Origin: CADEFX01 sp963806735
GTDB taxonomy: Bacteria; Pseudomonadota; Alphaproteobacteria; Rhizobiales; Hyphomicrobiaceae
Direction: 5' to 3'
NCBI GenBank assembly: GCA_963806735.1
Contig: CAWEBE010000069.1
Location: 164,650-228,649 of the forward strand
Length of the DNA: 64,000 bases
Program-made: the position numbers and the translations under genes
The notes under the pieces: model-generated
Told to the model about the DNA's origin: nothing
The model's database searches: none
The model's input: only the letters and a program-made list of their open reading frames with translations
Part shown: positions 33,455-41,725 of the stretch, in pieces
Numbering within the stretch: position 1 is the stretch's first letter
Layout: every line of letters starts with the position of its first letter

Positions 33455-34879
33455 CTACACGTCCACGACCCAGGTGTCCTTGGTGCCGCCGCCCTGCGAG
33501 GAGTTGACGACCAGCGATCCTTCCTTGAGCGCCACCCGCGTCAGCCCGCCGGGCACGATGCGCACGCGATCGGCGCCCGAGAGCACATATGGGCGCAGGT
33601 CAACATGGCGCGGCGCGATGCCGCCGTCGACGTAGCAGGGGACGGTCGAGAGCGCGAGCGTCGGCTGCGCGATGAAGGCCTCCGGCCTGGCCTTCAGCTT
33701 GGCCTTGAATGACCCGATCTGATCCTTGCTCGCGTGCGGTCCCACCAGCATGCCGTAGCCCCCCGAGCCCTGGACCTCCTTGACGACCAGCTCGCTCAAC
33801 TTGTCGAGCACGTAACGCAGCGCTTCGGGCTCGCGGCAGCGCCACGTCGGCACATTCTTCAGGATCGGCTCCTCTCCGAGAAAGAATTTCACGATCTCGG
33901 GCATGTAGCTGTAGATCGCCTTGTCGTCGCAGACACCCGTGCCCACCGCGTTGGAGATGGTCACGTTGCCGGCCTTGTAAGCCGACAGCAGACCTGGGAC
34001 GCCCAGCACCGAAGCCGGATTGAACGCCAGCGGATCGAGGTACTCGTCATCGATGCGCCGGTAGATGACGTCGACGCGCTGGGGGCCTTGGGTGGTGCGC
34101 ATGTAGACGATGCTGTCGCGCACGAACAGGTCGCGTCCCTCGACCAGCTCCACGCCCATCTTGTCTGCAAGGAAGGAGTGCTCGTAGTAGGCCGAGTTGA
34201 ACGATCCGGGCGTCAGCAGCACCACTGTCGGCTCGCCGGACGCTGCGCGTGGCGCCACGGAACGCAGCGTCTTCAAGAGATCGTCGGGGTAGTTGTCGAC
34301 CGGCGCGATGCGCAGTTGCCCGAACAGCTCCGGCAGCAGCCGCAGCATCGCCTCGCGGTTCTCCAACATGTAGGACACGCCCGACGGCGTGCGCGCGTTG
34401 TCCTCCAGCACATAGAATGTCTCGGCATCGACGCGCACGACGTCGATGCCGGCGATGTGCACGTACACGCCGCCCGGCGGCTCGACGCGCGTCATCTCTG
34501 GCTGGAATGCCGGGTTCTGCAGCACGAGGTCCTCCGGCACGAGGCCGGCGCTGACGATCTCGCGTGGGCCGTAGGTATCGGCGATGAAAGCGTTGAGGGC
34601 CTTCACCCGCTGCTCGAGACCCTTCGACAGGCGCGCCCATTCCGGGGCCGAGAGCACGCGCGGAATGATGTCGAAGGGGATCAGCCGTTCCGTGCCCTGT
34701 GCATCGCCATACACGTTGAAGGTGATGCCGATGCGCCGGAAGAACAGCTCCGCCTCGGCGTGCCGGTTGGAGAGCACGTCGGAGGGGGTGGTCTGAAGCC
34801 AACGCGCCAGTTGCTCATGCCCAGGGCGGACCGTGCCGTCCGCTAAGCGCATTTCGTCAAAGGCCGCGGTTCGGCCCAT
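33455..34879 (-). CDS. Circularly permuted type 2 ATP-grasp protein
   Basis: A 474-residue ATP-grasp ligase with permuted order. The N-terminal part has AFDEMRLADGTVRPGHEQLA and RIGITFNVYG. IDVVRVDAETFYVLEDNART and PSGVSYMLENREAM follow, then the ATP-binding lysine region ELVVKEVQGSGGYGMLVGPH, and the C terminus ends NSSQGGGTKDTWVV. The asparagine/glutamine-rich tail is typical. Such enzymes activate a carboxylate with ATP to form an amide or ester bond. I chose ATG 34879 since it begins the conserved region and follows GGGGAG; the frame extends 44 codons further with atypical sequence. It is the first gene of the three-gene set with alpha-E and transglutaminase-like proteins. Confidence 0.92.
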   Translation of the reverse strand: MGRTAAFDEMRLADGTVRPGHEQLARWLQTTPSDVLSNRHAEAELFFRRIGITFNVYGDAQGTERLIPFDIIPRVLSAPEWARLSKGLEQRVKALNAFIADTYGPREIVSAGLVPEDLVLQNPAFQPEMTRVEPPGGVYVHIAGIDVVRVDAETFYVLEDNARTPSGVSYMLENREAMLRLLPELFGQLRIAPVDNYPDDLLKTLRSVAPRAASGEPTVVLLTPGSFNSAYYEHSFLADKMGVELVEGRDLFVRDSIVYMRTTQGPQRVDVIYRRIDDEYLDPLAFNPASVLGVPGLLSAYKAGNVTISNAVGTGVCDDKAIYSYMPEIVKFFLGEEPILKNVPTWRCREPEALRYVLDKLSELVVKEVQGSGGYGMLVGPHASKDQIGSFKAKLKARPEAFIAQPTLALSTVPCYVDGGIAPRHVDLRPYVLSGADRVRIVPGGLTRVALKEGSLVVNSSQGGGTKDTWVVDV

Positions 34880-35065
34880 GCAGCATCCGCTCCCCGGAGC
34901 GCGACTGTCCCGCATGATGTGGGGCGTGAATTGCACTAGGCTCCTTGTCATCGAAGAATGCGTCGCCCAAAAAGCCAGCGCAAGCTGAACCGCAAGCCGG
35001 AATGACGGCACACTGCACGAAATGAGGGCAGGGCGGTGCCCGCGAAGAGTGCTGCCGTTGGTGCG

Positions 35066-35980
35066 TCAGGTGACGAACTCATCCTTGCGGTAACCCTGCA
35101 GATAGAGCAGGGCGGTGAGGTCGCCGTGCACGATCGAGGCCTGCGCCTCCGCCGCAACGATAGGCTTGGCCCGGAAGGCAACGCCTAGACCCGCCGTCTT
35201 GATCATGCCGAGGTCGTTGGCCCCGTCGCCGACCGCCAAGGTCTGGCTCTCGACCAATTTCAGCGCACCACGCAGCCGCTCCAGCATCGCCTGCTTCGCC
35301 TCACGTCCAAGGATCGGCATGGCCACCGTGCCAGCGACCCGGCCGCCGGCCATCTCCAGCACATTCGCCTGATGCGTGTCGAAGCCGAGCCGAGCCGCCA
35401 CGCGCGAGGCAAAAAAGGTGAAGCCGCCTGAGACGAGTGCGCACGTAGCGCCATGCTGGCGCATGGTGGTGACCAGGGTGGCGGCCCCGGGCATCAGCGA
35501 AACACGGCCGTAGACCGTCTCCAGCACGTCGGAGCCCAGGTCCTTGAGCAGCGCCACGCGTTCCTTGAGGGCGCTCTCGAAATTCAGCTCACCACGCATG
35601 GCCCGCTTGGTTATGCCGGCCACGCGATCGCGCAGACCCACGTAGCTCGCCAGCTCGTCGAGGCACTCCTGCTCGATGATGGTCGCCTCCATGTCGGCGA
35701 CGAGCAGCTTCTTGCGGCGCCACGCGTCCGCACCAGGAATGATGTTTACATCGATGGATTGGGCGCTGATGCCTGTCGCAAGGCGGGCCCGCAGCAACTC
35801 GAGATCCATGCCGTCCTCGGGAACGAACAGCGCCTGCCATGCTTCCCCCGGCCCGAGCCAGCTCTCCTCCCGGATCTCGCCTCCTTTGAGGGCGGCACGC
35901 ACGGATGCGACCGTCTGTTCCTCCAGGTCTCCTGCACCGGGCGGCGACGTCAGGACCAAAGCGGTCAGCAGTTCGGCCAT
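35066..35980 (-). CDS. serB: Phosphoserine phosphatase SerB
   Basis: A 304-residue HAD phosphatase that makes L-serine from phosphoserine. The N-terminal 85 residues form an ACT-like regulatory region (TALVLTSPPGAGDLEEQTV). The catalytic motif I reads VADMEATIIEQECLDELA, with nucleophile Asp96; the second position is Glu98 where most SerB proteins have Asp (DxDxT). Motif II is CALVSGGFTFFA, motif III the Lys in REAKQAML, and motif IV VGDGANDLGMIKTAGLGVAF. ATG 35980 lies 61 bases from miaA, transcribed the other way, so the two share a short divergent promoter region. Linkage of serB with miaA and ilvBN is common in Hyphomicrobiales. Confidence 0.93.
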   Translation of the reverse strand: MAELLTALVLTSPPGAGDLEEQTVASVRAALKGGEIREESWLGPGEAWQALFVPEDGMDLELLRARLATGISAQSIDVNIIPGADAWRRKKLLVADMEATIIEQECLDELASYVGLRDRVAGITKRAMRGELNFESALKERVALLKDLGSDVLETVYGRVSLMPGAATLVTTMRQHGATCALVSGGFTFFASRVAARLGFDTHQANVLEMAGGRVAGTVAMPILGREAKQAMLERLRGALKLVESQTLAVGDGANDLGMIKTAGLGVAFRAKPIVAAEAQASIVHGDLTALLYLQGYRKDEFVT

Positions 35981-36041
35981 GCTCTCATTCCGTCCGGAGC
36001 CTCGGGCTCGCCCCCGTGTCGCAGCCGCGGTAGGAAGGGCC

Positions 36042-36923
36042 ATGACGATTGCGCCTCCCATCCTTATTGCTGGACCGACGGCGAGCGGCAAGTCGAGCTT
36101 GGCGCTGAGCTTGGCCGAGCGTTATGGCGGCGTAGTGATCAACGCCAATTCCATGCAGGTCTATTGGCAGCTCCGCATCCTGACAGCCCGCCCGCCAGCC
36201 GAGGACGAAGCCCGCGCTCCGCATGCCCTGTACGGTCATGTTTCCGCCAGTGAGCCGTATTCCGTGGGACGCTGGCTCGAAGATGTCCGCACAGCCATCT
36301 CCAACGCCAGAAAACAGCATCTTCGGCCGATTGTTGTCGGCGGTACAGGGCTCTACTTCAAGGCGCTGCTCGAAGGACTATCCGCCATTCCGCCAGTTCC
36401 GGCGGACATTCGTGCCTACTGGCGCGCCGAAGCTGCTGCGCTCGATGCCCCAGCTCTTCATTCCTTGCTTGCGGAGCGCGATCCCGAGATGGCGGTCCGG
36501 CTTCGGCCGAACGACACGCAGCGTGTGACGCGCGCTCTGGAGGTGCTCGCTGCCACGGGCCGGTCGCTGGCCGACTGGCAGCGTCAGCCGGGTGTGCCCG
36601 TGCTCCGGCCGGAGGACACCGAGAGGCTGCTCGTCCTGCCGGAGCGAACCGACCTCCACGCCCGCTGCGACCAGCGTTTCGATGCCATGATGGCCGCTGG
36701 GGCAGAGGCGGAGGTCAAGTCCCTCATGGCCCTCGGCCTGGATCCGGCGCTGCCGGCAATGGGCGCGCTCGGGGTTGCGCCGTTGGCTGCAATGCTGGCC
36801 GGCCTGCTGACCCGCGACGAAGCTGTTGCGCAGGCCAAGACTGAGACGCGCCAATATGCGAAACGGCAACTTACATGGATTAAACGACATATGAGTTCTT
36901 GGAACGCGTCAATAGAGCAATGA
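36042..36923 (+). CDS. miaA: tRNA dimethylallyltransferase MiaA
   Basis: A 293-residue enzyme that transfers a dimethylallyl group to A37 of tRNAs reading codons that begin with U. The P-loop GPTASGKSSLALSLAE, the substrate motif INANSMQVYWQLRILTARP and the VVGGTGLYFKALLEG block are standard; the C-terminal part has ETRQYAKRQLTWIKRH, the tRNA-contacting motif. Usually the second motif reads DSMQVY; here it is NANSMQVY, so the catalytic Asp position is Asn. ATG 36042 was chosen because of GGAAGGG just before it and because it starts exactly at the P-loop strand. It is divergent from serB and precedes ilvB by 133 bases. Confidence 0.92.
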   Translation: MTIAPPILIAGPTASGKSSLALSLAERYGGVVINANSMQVYWQLRILTARPPAEDEARAPHALYGHVSASEPYSVGRWLEDVRTAISNARKQHLRPIVVGGTGLYFKALLEGLSAIPPVPADIRAYWRAEAAALDAPALHSLLAERDPEMAVRLRPNDTQRVTRALEVLAATGRSLADWQRQPGVPVLRPEDTERLLVLPERTDLHARCDQRFDAMMAAGAEAEVKSLMALGLDPALPAMGALGVAPLAAMLAGLLTRDEAVAQAKTETRQYAKRQLTWIKRHMSSWNASIEQ

Positions 36924-37056
36924 ATGGAATGCATAGGCGCGGTATTTCATATGTTTATTGATTATTAGCATTGACGGTCGATTCTCTCCCCGGATAGGGT
37001 GCGGGCCACTTTCCCAAATCTATTGGCCGCACGCCCACGCCGAGCTGGAGAGAGAC

Positions 37057-38829
37057 ATGGCACGCACGATGACCGGCGCCGAGATGGTGATCCAAGCCCT
37101 CGCCGATCAGGACGTCGAGTTCATCTTCGGCTATCCGGGCGGCGCCGTGCTGCCGATCTATGACGAGCTGTTCCAGCAGGAAAAGGTCCGCCACATCCTC
37201 GTGCGGCAGGAGGGTGGCGCGGTGCATGCCGCGGAGGGCTATGCGCGTTCAACCGGCAAGGTCGGTGTTGTGCTCGTGACCTCGGGTCCGGGCGCGACCA
37301 ACGCGGTCACCGGCCTCACTGATGCATTGATGGACTCAATTCCCGTCGTTTGCCTCACCGGCCAGGTGCCGACGCACCTGATCGGCAATGACGCCTTCCA
37401 GGAGTGCGACACCGTCGGCATCACCCGGCCGTGCACCAAGCACAACTGGCTAGTCAAGAACGTCAACGACCTCGCGCGCATCCTGCACGAGGCGTTCTAC
37501 ATCGCCAAGAGCGGGAGGCCCGGGCCAGTTGTCGTCGACATTCCCAAGGATGTGCAATTCGCCACCGGCACTTACGTCGGCCCGGGGAATGCCCAGATCG
37601 CACACAAGAGCTACCGGCCCAAGCTGAAGGGCGACCAACCCGCCTTGCAGAAGGCGATCGAGGTCATGGTCGGCGCCAAGCGCCCGATCTTCTACACCGG
37701 CGGCGGCGTCATCAATTCGGGACCGAAAGCCAGCCAGCTCCTGCGCGAGCTGGTGCGGCTGACCGGCTATCCCATCACCTCCACGCTCATGGGGCTCGGT
37801 GCCTACCCGGCGTCGGACAAGCAGTGGCTCGGCATGCTCGGCATGCACGGCACCTACGAAGCCAACATGGCGATGCACGGCTGCGATGTCATGATCAACA
37901 TCGGCGCCCGTTTCGATGATCGCATTACCGGCCGCATCGACGCTTTCTCGCCGGGCTCGGTGAAGATCCACGTCGATATCGATCCGTCCTCTATCAACAA
38001 GAACGTCAAGGTCGACATCCCCATCGTCGGCGATGCGACCTACGTGCTCGAGGACATGCTGCGCCTGTGGAAGACACGCACAATGCAGGCCGACAAGGCT
38101 GCACACAAGGCGTGGTGGAAGCAGATCGACCAGTGGCGCGCGCGCCGCTGCCTCGCCTATCGCAACAGCAGCGATATCATCATGCCGCAGTACGCACTGG
38201 AGCGGCTGTACGACCTGACCAAGGATCGCGACCTTTATGTCACGACCGAGGTTGGCCAGCATCAGATGTGGGCCGCGCAGTATTTCAAGTTCGAGGAGCC
38301 GCATCATTGGATGACATCGGGCGGCCTCGGCACCATGGGCTACGGTCTGCCCGCTGCCATCGGCACGCAGCTCGCCCATCCCAAGTCCCTGGTCATCGAC
38401 ATTGCCGGCGATGCCTCGATCCTGATGAACATCCAGGAGATGTCTACCGCCGTGCAGTATCACCTGCCGGTCAAGATCTTCATCCTGAACAACCAGTACA
38501 TGGGCATGGTGCGGCAGTGGCAGCAGCTCCTGCATGGTAACCGCTACTCGGAGAGCTACACGGAGTCGCTACCCGACTTCGTCAAGCTGGCCGATGCCTA
38601 CGGCGCCACCGGTATGCGCTGTGACAAGCCCGCGGATCTGGACGACGCCATCAAGGCCATGCTTGAAACCGACGGCCCGGTCATCTTCGACTGCCGCGTT
38701 GCGAGCCTCGCCAACTGCTTCCCGATGATCCCATCAGGCAAGGCGCACAACGAGATGCTGCTCGGCGACGCGGTATCCGAAGCGGAGATCGAGAAGGCCA
38801 TCGGCAAGGAAGGCAAGGTGCTGGTGTAA
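37057..38829 (+). CDS. ilvB: Acetolactate synthase large subunit IlvB/IlvI
   Basis: A 590-residue ThDP- and FAD-dependent enzyme that makes acetolactate or acetohydroxybutyrate, the first common step of branched-chain amino acid synthesis. FGYPGGAVLPIYDELF, the catalytic Glu in RHILVRQEGGAVHAAEGYA and the quinone-like FAD region TLMGLGAYPASDKQWLGMLG are canonical. The ThDP motif is GDASILMNIQEMSTAVQY followed by NNQYMGMVRQWQ. ATG 37057 follows GGAGAGAGAC. The 133-base leader after miaA has a short frame MFIDY-stop but no branched-chain codon run, so I do not claim attenuation. Its usual partner ilvN is separated here by a glutathione S-transferase gene. Confidence 0.95.
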   Translation: MARTMTGAEMVIQALADQDVEFIFGYPGGAVLPIYDELFQQEKVRHILVRQEGGAVHAAEGYARSTGKVGVVLVTSGPGATNAVTGLTDALMDSIPVVCLTGQVPTHLIGNDAFQECDTVGITRPCTKHNWLVKNVNDLARILHEAFYIAKSGRPGPVVVDIPKDVQFATGTYVGPGNAQIAHKSYRPKLKGDQPALQKAIEVMVGAKRPIFYTGGGVINSGPKASQLLRELVRLTGYPITSTLMGLGAYPASDKQWLGMLGMHGTYEANMAMHGCDVMINIGARFDDRITGRIDAFSPGSVKIHVDIDPSSINKNVKVDIPIVGDATYVLEDMLRLWKTRTMQADKAAHKAWWKQIDQWRARRCLAYRNSSDIIMPQYALERLYDLTKDRDLYVTTEVGQHQMWAAQYFKFEEPHHWMTSGGLGTMGYGLPAAIGTQLAHPKSLVIDIAGDASILMNIQEMSTAVQYHLPVKIFILNNQYMGMVRQWQQLLHGNRYSESYTESLPDFVKLADAYGATGMRCDKPADLDDAIKAMLETDGPVIFDCRVASLANCFPMIPSGKAHNEMLLGDAVSEAEIEKAIGKEGKVLV

Positions 38830-38888
38830 TTCAGCTGCTTCCCACTTTCGGGGAGTACGCGAACTGTGATTGCGACGTGGAACGTTCA

Positions 38889-39599
38889 ATGAAGCTCATC
38901 ATCGCCAACAAGCTCTACTCGTCCTGGTCGCTGCGGCCGTGGATGCTGATGACCGCGCTCGGCATCCCGCTCGAGGAGACGGTGATTCCGATGTACTTCC
39001 CGGATTCGAAGGCGCGCATGCTCGATGTCTCGCCGACGGGCAAGATGCCCTGCCTCGTCGACGGCGAGGTGACGATCTGGGAGAGCCTCGCGATCATGGA
39101 ATATCTGCACGAGCGGTTCCGCGACAAAGGCGTGTGGCCAGCCGATGCGAAGGCGCGGGCGCACGCCCGCGCGGTGGCCAACGAGATGCACGCGGGCTTC
39201 CAGGCACTGCGCAATGCCTGCCCGATGAATCTCGGCAAGCGGTTTGCACCGCGCGACCTCGGCTCCGACGTTGCCGACAACGTACGCCGCCTCGAAAGCC
39301 TGTGGGCAGATGCGCGGCGGCGCTTCGGCACCGGCGGGGCGTTCCTCTACGGTAACTTCGGGGCAGCTGACGCCATGTACGCGCCTGTTGTCACGCGACT
39401 AGACACCTATCAAATCCCGGTCTCATCGGGGACGCGCCACTATATGGATGCCGTCCTCGCGCACCCGGCGTTCGTGCAATGGCGCGAGGCTGCGCTCGCA
39501 GAGCCCTGGACCATCGATCATTACGAAGAGGGCTGGACCGCAGTCGAGACCTTCCACTCCGGTGCACAGCGAACCAACCATCCGCGCCATCCCGCCTGA
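38889..39599 (+). CDS. Glutathione S-transferase family protein between ilvB and ilvN
   Basis: A 236-residue GST. The N-terminal thioredoxin-like domain (residues 1-80) has LIIANKLYSSWSLRPWMLM with a Ser-rich active-site loop, the cis-Pro motif GKMPCLV and the glutathione contact motif VTIWESLAIMEYLHERF. The C-terminal helical domain ends near EGWTAVETF. The sequence resembles the maleylacetoacetate isomerase/beta-type GSTs common in this order. It sits 59 bases after ilvB and 21 bases before ilvN on the same strand, so it is surely in the ilv transcript. ATG 38889 is preferred to an in-frame GTG at 38877. Substrate unknown; a link to branched-chain synthesis is not known. Confidence 0.88.
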   Translation: MKLIIANKLYSSWSLRPWMLMTALGIPLEETVIPMYFPDSKARMLDVSPTGKMPCLVDGEVTIWESLAIMEYLHERFRDKGVWPADAKARAHARAVANEMHAGFQALRNACPMNLGKRFAPRDLGSDVADNVRRLESLWADARRRFGTGGAFLYGNFGAADAMYAPVVTRLDTYQIPVSSGTRHYMDAVLAHPAFVQWREAALAEPWTIDHYEEGWTAVETFHSGAQRTNHPRHPA

Positions 39600-39620
39600 A
39601 GGCACGCACAGGACACCGTC

Positions 39621-40169
39621 ATGAGCCAGAAACCTACCGGCTCCGCCTATTTTCTGGAGGAGCGCAAGGACACCCCCGAGAAGCACACGCTGTCGATCCT
39701 GGTCGACAACGAGCCGGGCGTCCTGTCGCGCATTGCCGGGCTCCTCTCCGGCCGCGGCTACAATATCGACAGCCTGACGGTCTCGGAGACCGAGCACGAG
39801 AAGCACCTCTCGCGCTTCACCATCGTCACCACCGGCACGCCCATGGTGCTGGAGCAGGTCAAGAACCAGCTCGAGCGCATGGTGCCCGTGCACCGCGTCG
39901 TCGACCTGACGGTGGTGGGCGAGCCGCTGGAGCGCGAGCTGGCGCTGGTCAAGGTGTCGGGCACCGGCGAGAAGCGCATCGAGGCATTGCGTCTGGCAGA
40001 GATCTTTCGCGCGAGTGTGATCGATGCTTCCACGGGTCACTTTGTCTTCGAGATCACCGGGCGCTCGTCCAAGATCGAGCAGTTCATCGCCATCATGAAG
40101 GATCTGGGGTTGGTCGAGATTTCCCGCACCGGCATCGCCGCCATGGCGCGCGGACCGCAGGGCATGTGA
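39621..40169 (+). CDS. ilvN: Acetolactate synthase small (regulatory) subunit IlvN/IlvH
   Basis: A 182-residue regulatory subunit. The N-terminal ACT domain reads HTLSILVDNEPGVLSRIAGL followed by LLSGRGYNIDSLTVSETE, the valine-binding motif, and the C-terminal ACT-like part carries IAEIFRAS- and VDASTGHFVFEITGRSSKIE-type sequence. Valine feedback inhibition is expected. The N-terminal extension SQKPTGSAYFLEERKDTPEK is typical of alphaproteobacteria. Its TGA overlaps the ATG of the LysE gene by one base (TGATG), indicating coupling of exporter and synthase. The ilvC gene that often follows is not in this window. Confidence 0.95.
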   Translation: MSQKPTGSAYFLEERKDTPEKHTLSILVDNEPGVLSRIAGLLSGRGYNIDSLTVSETEHEKHLSRFTIVTTGTPMVLEQVKNQLERMVPVHRVVDLTVVGEPLERELALVKVSGTGEKRIEALRLAEIFRASVIDASTGHFVFEITGRSSKIEQFIAIMKDLGLVEISRTGIAAMARGPQGM

Positions 40170-40855
40170 TGCAAGCCGATCTGCTCGCCGCACTGGTGGC
40201 CTTCTGCGTCGTCACGCTGATCACACCGGGACCCAACAATGTCATGCTGATGGCGTCGGGACTCAATTTCGGCTTTCGGCGCGCGCAACCACATCTGTGG
40301 GGCGTAACGCTGGGTTTTGCCGTGATGGTTCTTGCCGTGGGGCTAGGGCTCGGCGCCGTGTTTGCGGCCTGGCCGTCGCTCTACGTGATCCTCAAGTACG
40401 CGGGCGCGGCGTATCTGCTCTATCTCGCCTGGCTGATTGCCACCGCCGAGCCGATAGAGCCAGGTGAACTCGAGAACAGTCCGCCTATCACGTTCCTGCA
40501 GGCCGCCGCCTTTCAGTGGGTCAATCCGAAGGGCTGGGTGATGGCCGTTGGTGCGGTCTCAGCCTACGCAGCCATCGCCGCATTTCCCTACAACATGATG
40601 CTGATCGCATTCCTGTTTGGTGCGCTCGGCATCTTGTCCAGTGTGACCTGGGTCGTGCTCGGGCAGACATTGCGCCGCCTGCTGCGGCACAAACGCGCCG
40701 TGCGGGCCTTCAATATCGTGATGGCGCTCGCACTCGTTGCATCGTTATGGCCGATCATCGTCGATGCCTGGGCTTGCGACGGGTGCAGATCTCAGCTTGC
40801 CGGCGCTGCGCCTGGTTTCGAACTGGCCGAGAACGCCATGCGTGCGGGGTTGTGA
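40169..40855 (+). CDS. LysE-family amino acid exporter
   Basis: A 228-residue inner-membrane exporter with six hydrophobic segments. The family marker TPGPNNVMLMASGLNFGFRR is at residues 19-38, with FQWVNPKGWVMAVGAV later. LysE/RhtB proteins export amino acids such as lysine, threonine or homoserine lactones. Placed directly after ilvN with a TGATG overlap, it may export excess branched-chain amino acids, but that is an inference. The usual length is about 205-210; here a polar tail of about 25 residues after ASLWPIIVDAWA runs into the neighbouring methyltransferase gene on the other strand, overlapping it by 64 bases. Confidence 0.88.
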   Translation: MQADLLAALVAFCVVTLITPGPNNVMLMASGLNFGFRRAQPHLWGVTLGFAVMVLAVGLGLGAVFAAWPSLYVILKYAGAAYLLYLAWLIATAEPIEPGELENSPPITFLQAAAFQWVNPKGWVMAVGAVSAYAAIAAFPYNMMLIAFLFGALGILSSVTWVVLGQTLRRLLRHKRAVRAFNIVMALALVASLWPIIVDAWACDGCRSQLAGAAPGFELAENAMRAGL

Positions 40856-41502
40856 CCGAAGTTCCAGCTCATGCGCTCGGCGGCAAATCCGTGCTTATTC
40901 AACAGCGCCAGCATTTCGGCTTCATCATAGTGCGCAAGGCCGAGCGTGGCCCGCACGCGCCTGTAGTCTGAGAAGAATGTCTTGCCCAGTCCGATCAGGG
41001 CAGGGAACAGGAAGCCGTGTGCGGCCGCGAAGCGCAGCAGGGCCGCTACGTCCGTCACTGGGCTCAATTGCCGGGGCAGAACGTCGGCTATGACGAGCCG
41101 TCCCGCGGGCGCGAGCTTGCTCCGCCATTGCGTCAGGCTGCGCGCCAGGTCCTCGCTGCTCAGATACTGAATCACAGAGTTGACGACGATCAGATCGACC
41201 GTCCGGTCGGGGACGGCATCGAGCTCCTCCGGCGCCAGGACGGTGACATTGGCCAGGTGTCCCAGGCGCTCCCGCAGCCGGCGGCGCACAAGATCGGCGC
41301 CGTCGCACAGATAGAGGTGCGCGCAGCGTGTCGCCAGCTGGTCGGCGGCGAGGGCTTCGCCGCACCCGAAGTCGAGGATGCGCTGATTCTGCCCCGACAG
41401 CAGGCGCCCGATATCCTCCGCAATGCGCTGGTAGTGCACTTGCCTATGACGGGCATTCACATAGATGGGCGTGTCGCTGTTCCAATACTCGCGCCAGCTC
41501 AT
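40792..41502 (-). CDS. Class I SAM-dependent methyltransferase
   Basis: A 236-residue methyltransferase. Motif I is RILDFGCGEALAADQLA (SAM binding), the acidic end of strand 2 is LYLCDGADL, and VDLIVVNSVIQYL is the post-II region. The opening SWREYWNSDTPIYVNARHRQ is typical for enzymes of lipid, sugar or secondary metabolite modification. It lies opposite the LysE gene (64-base overlap of the 3' ends) and 223 bases from the divergent YfhO-like gene, which suggests a shared role with it in surface glycolipids or glycans, an inference only. The C-terminal tail PARMAFSASSKPGAAPAS is low complexity and may be non-conserved. Confidence 0.85.
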   Translation of the reverse strand: MSWREYWNSDTPIYVNARHRQVHYQRIAEDIGRLLSGQNQRILDFGCGEALAADQLATRCAHLYLCDGADLVRRRLRERLGHLANVTVLAPEELDAVPDRTVDLIVVNSVIQYLSSEDLARSLTQWRSKLAPAGRLVIADVLPRQLSPVTDVAALLRFAAAHGFLFPALIGLGKTFFSDYRRVRATLGLAHYDEAEMLALLNKHGFAAERMSWNFGHNPARMAFSASSKPGAAPAS

Positions 41503-41725
41503 TGTTTTCCCGAAGCAAACCTTGAGTTTGGAAGAGGCATCTGTGGACCGTCCTTAGCGACGAGCAGATGGGTCCGTTGCGTCCTGGGGCACGCACCTGT
41601 AAGCATCTCATACCAGAAAAATCGGTGGGTCGGCGCCGGGGCCGCGATCCACCTGGAGGGAACGCCAATGTCCGCTACGCCGCCCGACGCGCCATCGCGC
41701 GCGCCTTTGGGATCGGGTTAGGCCG

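Noticed and set aside
36924..37056. Attenuator or leader peptide before ilvB
   Set aside because: The only short frame (MFIDY) has no run of Leu, Val or Ile codons and I see no clear terminator/antiterminator pair.
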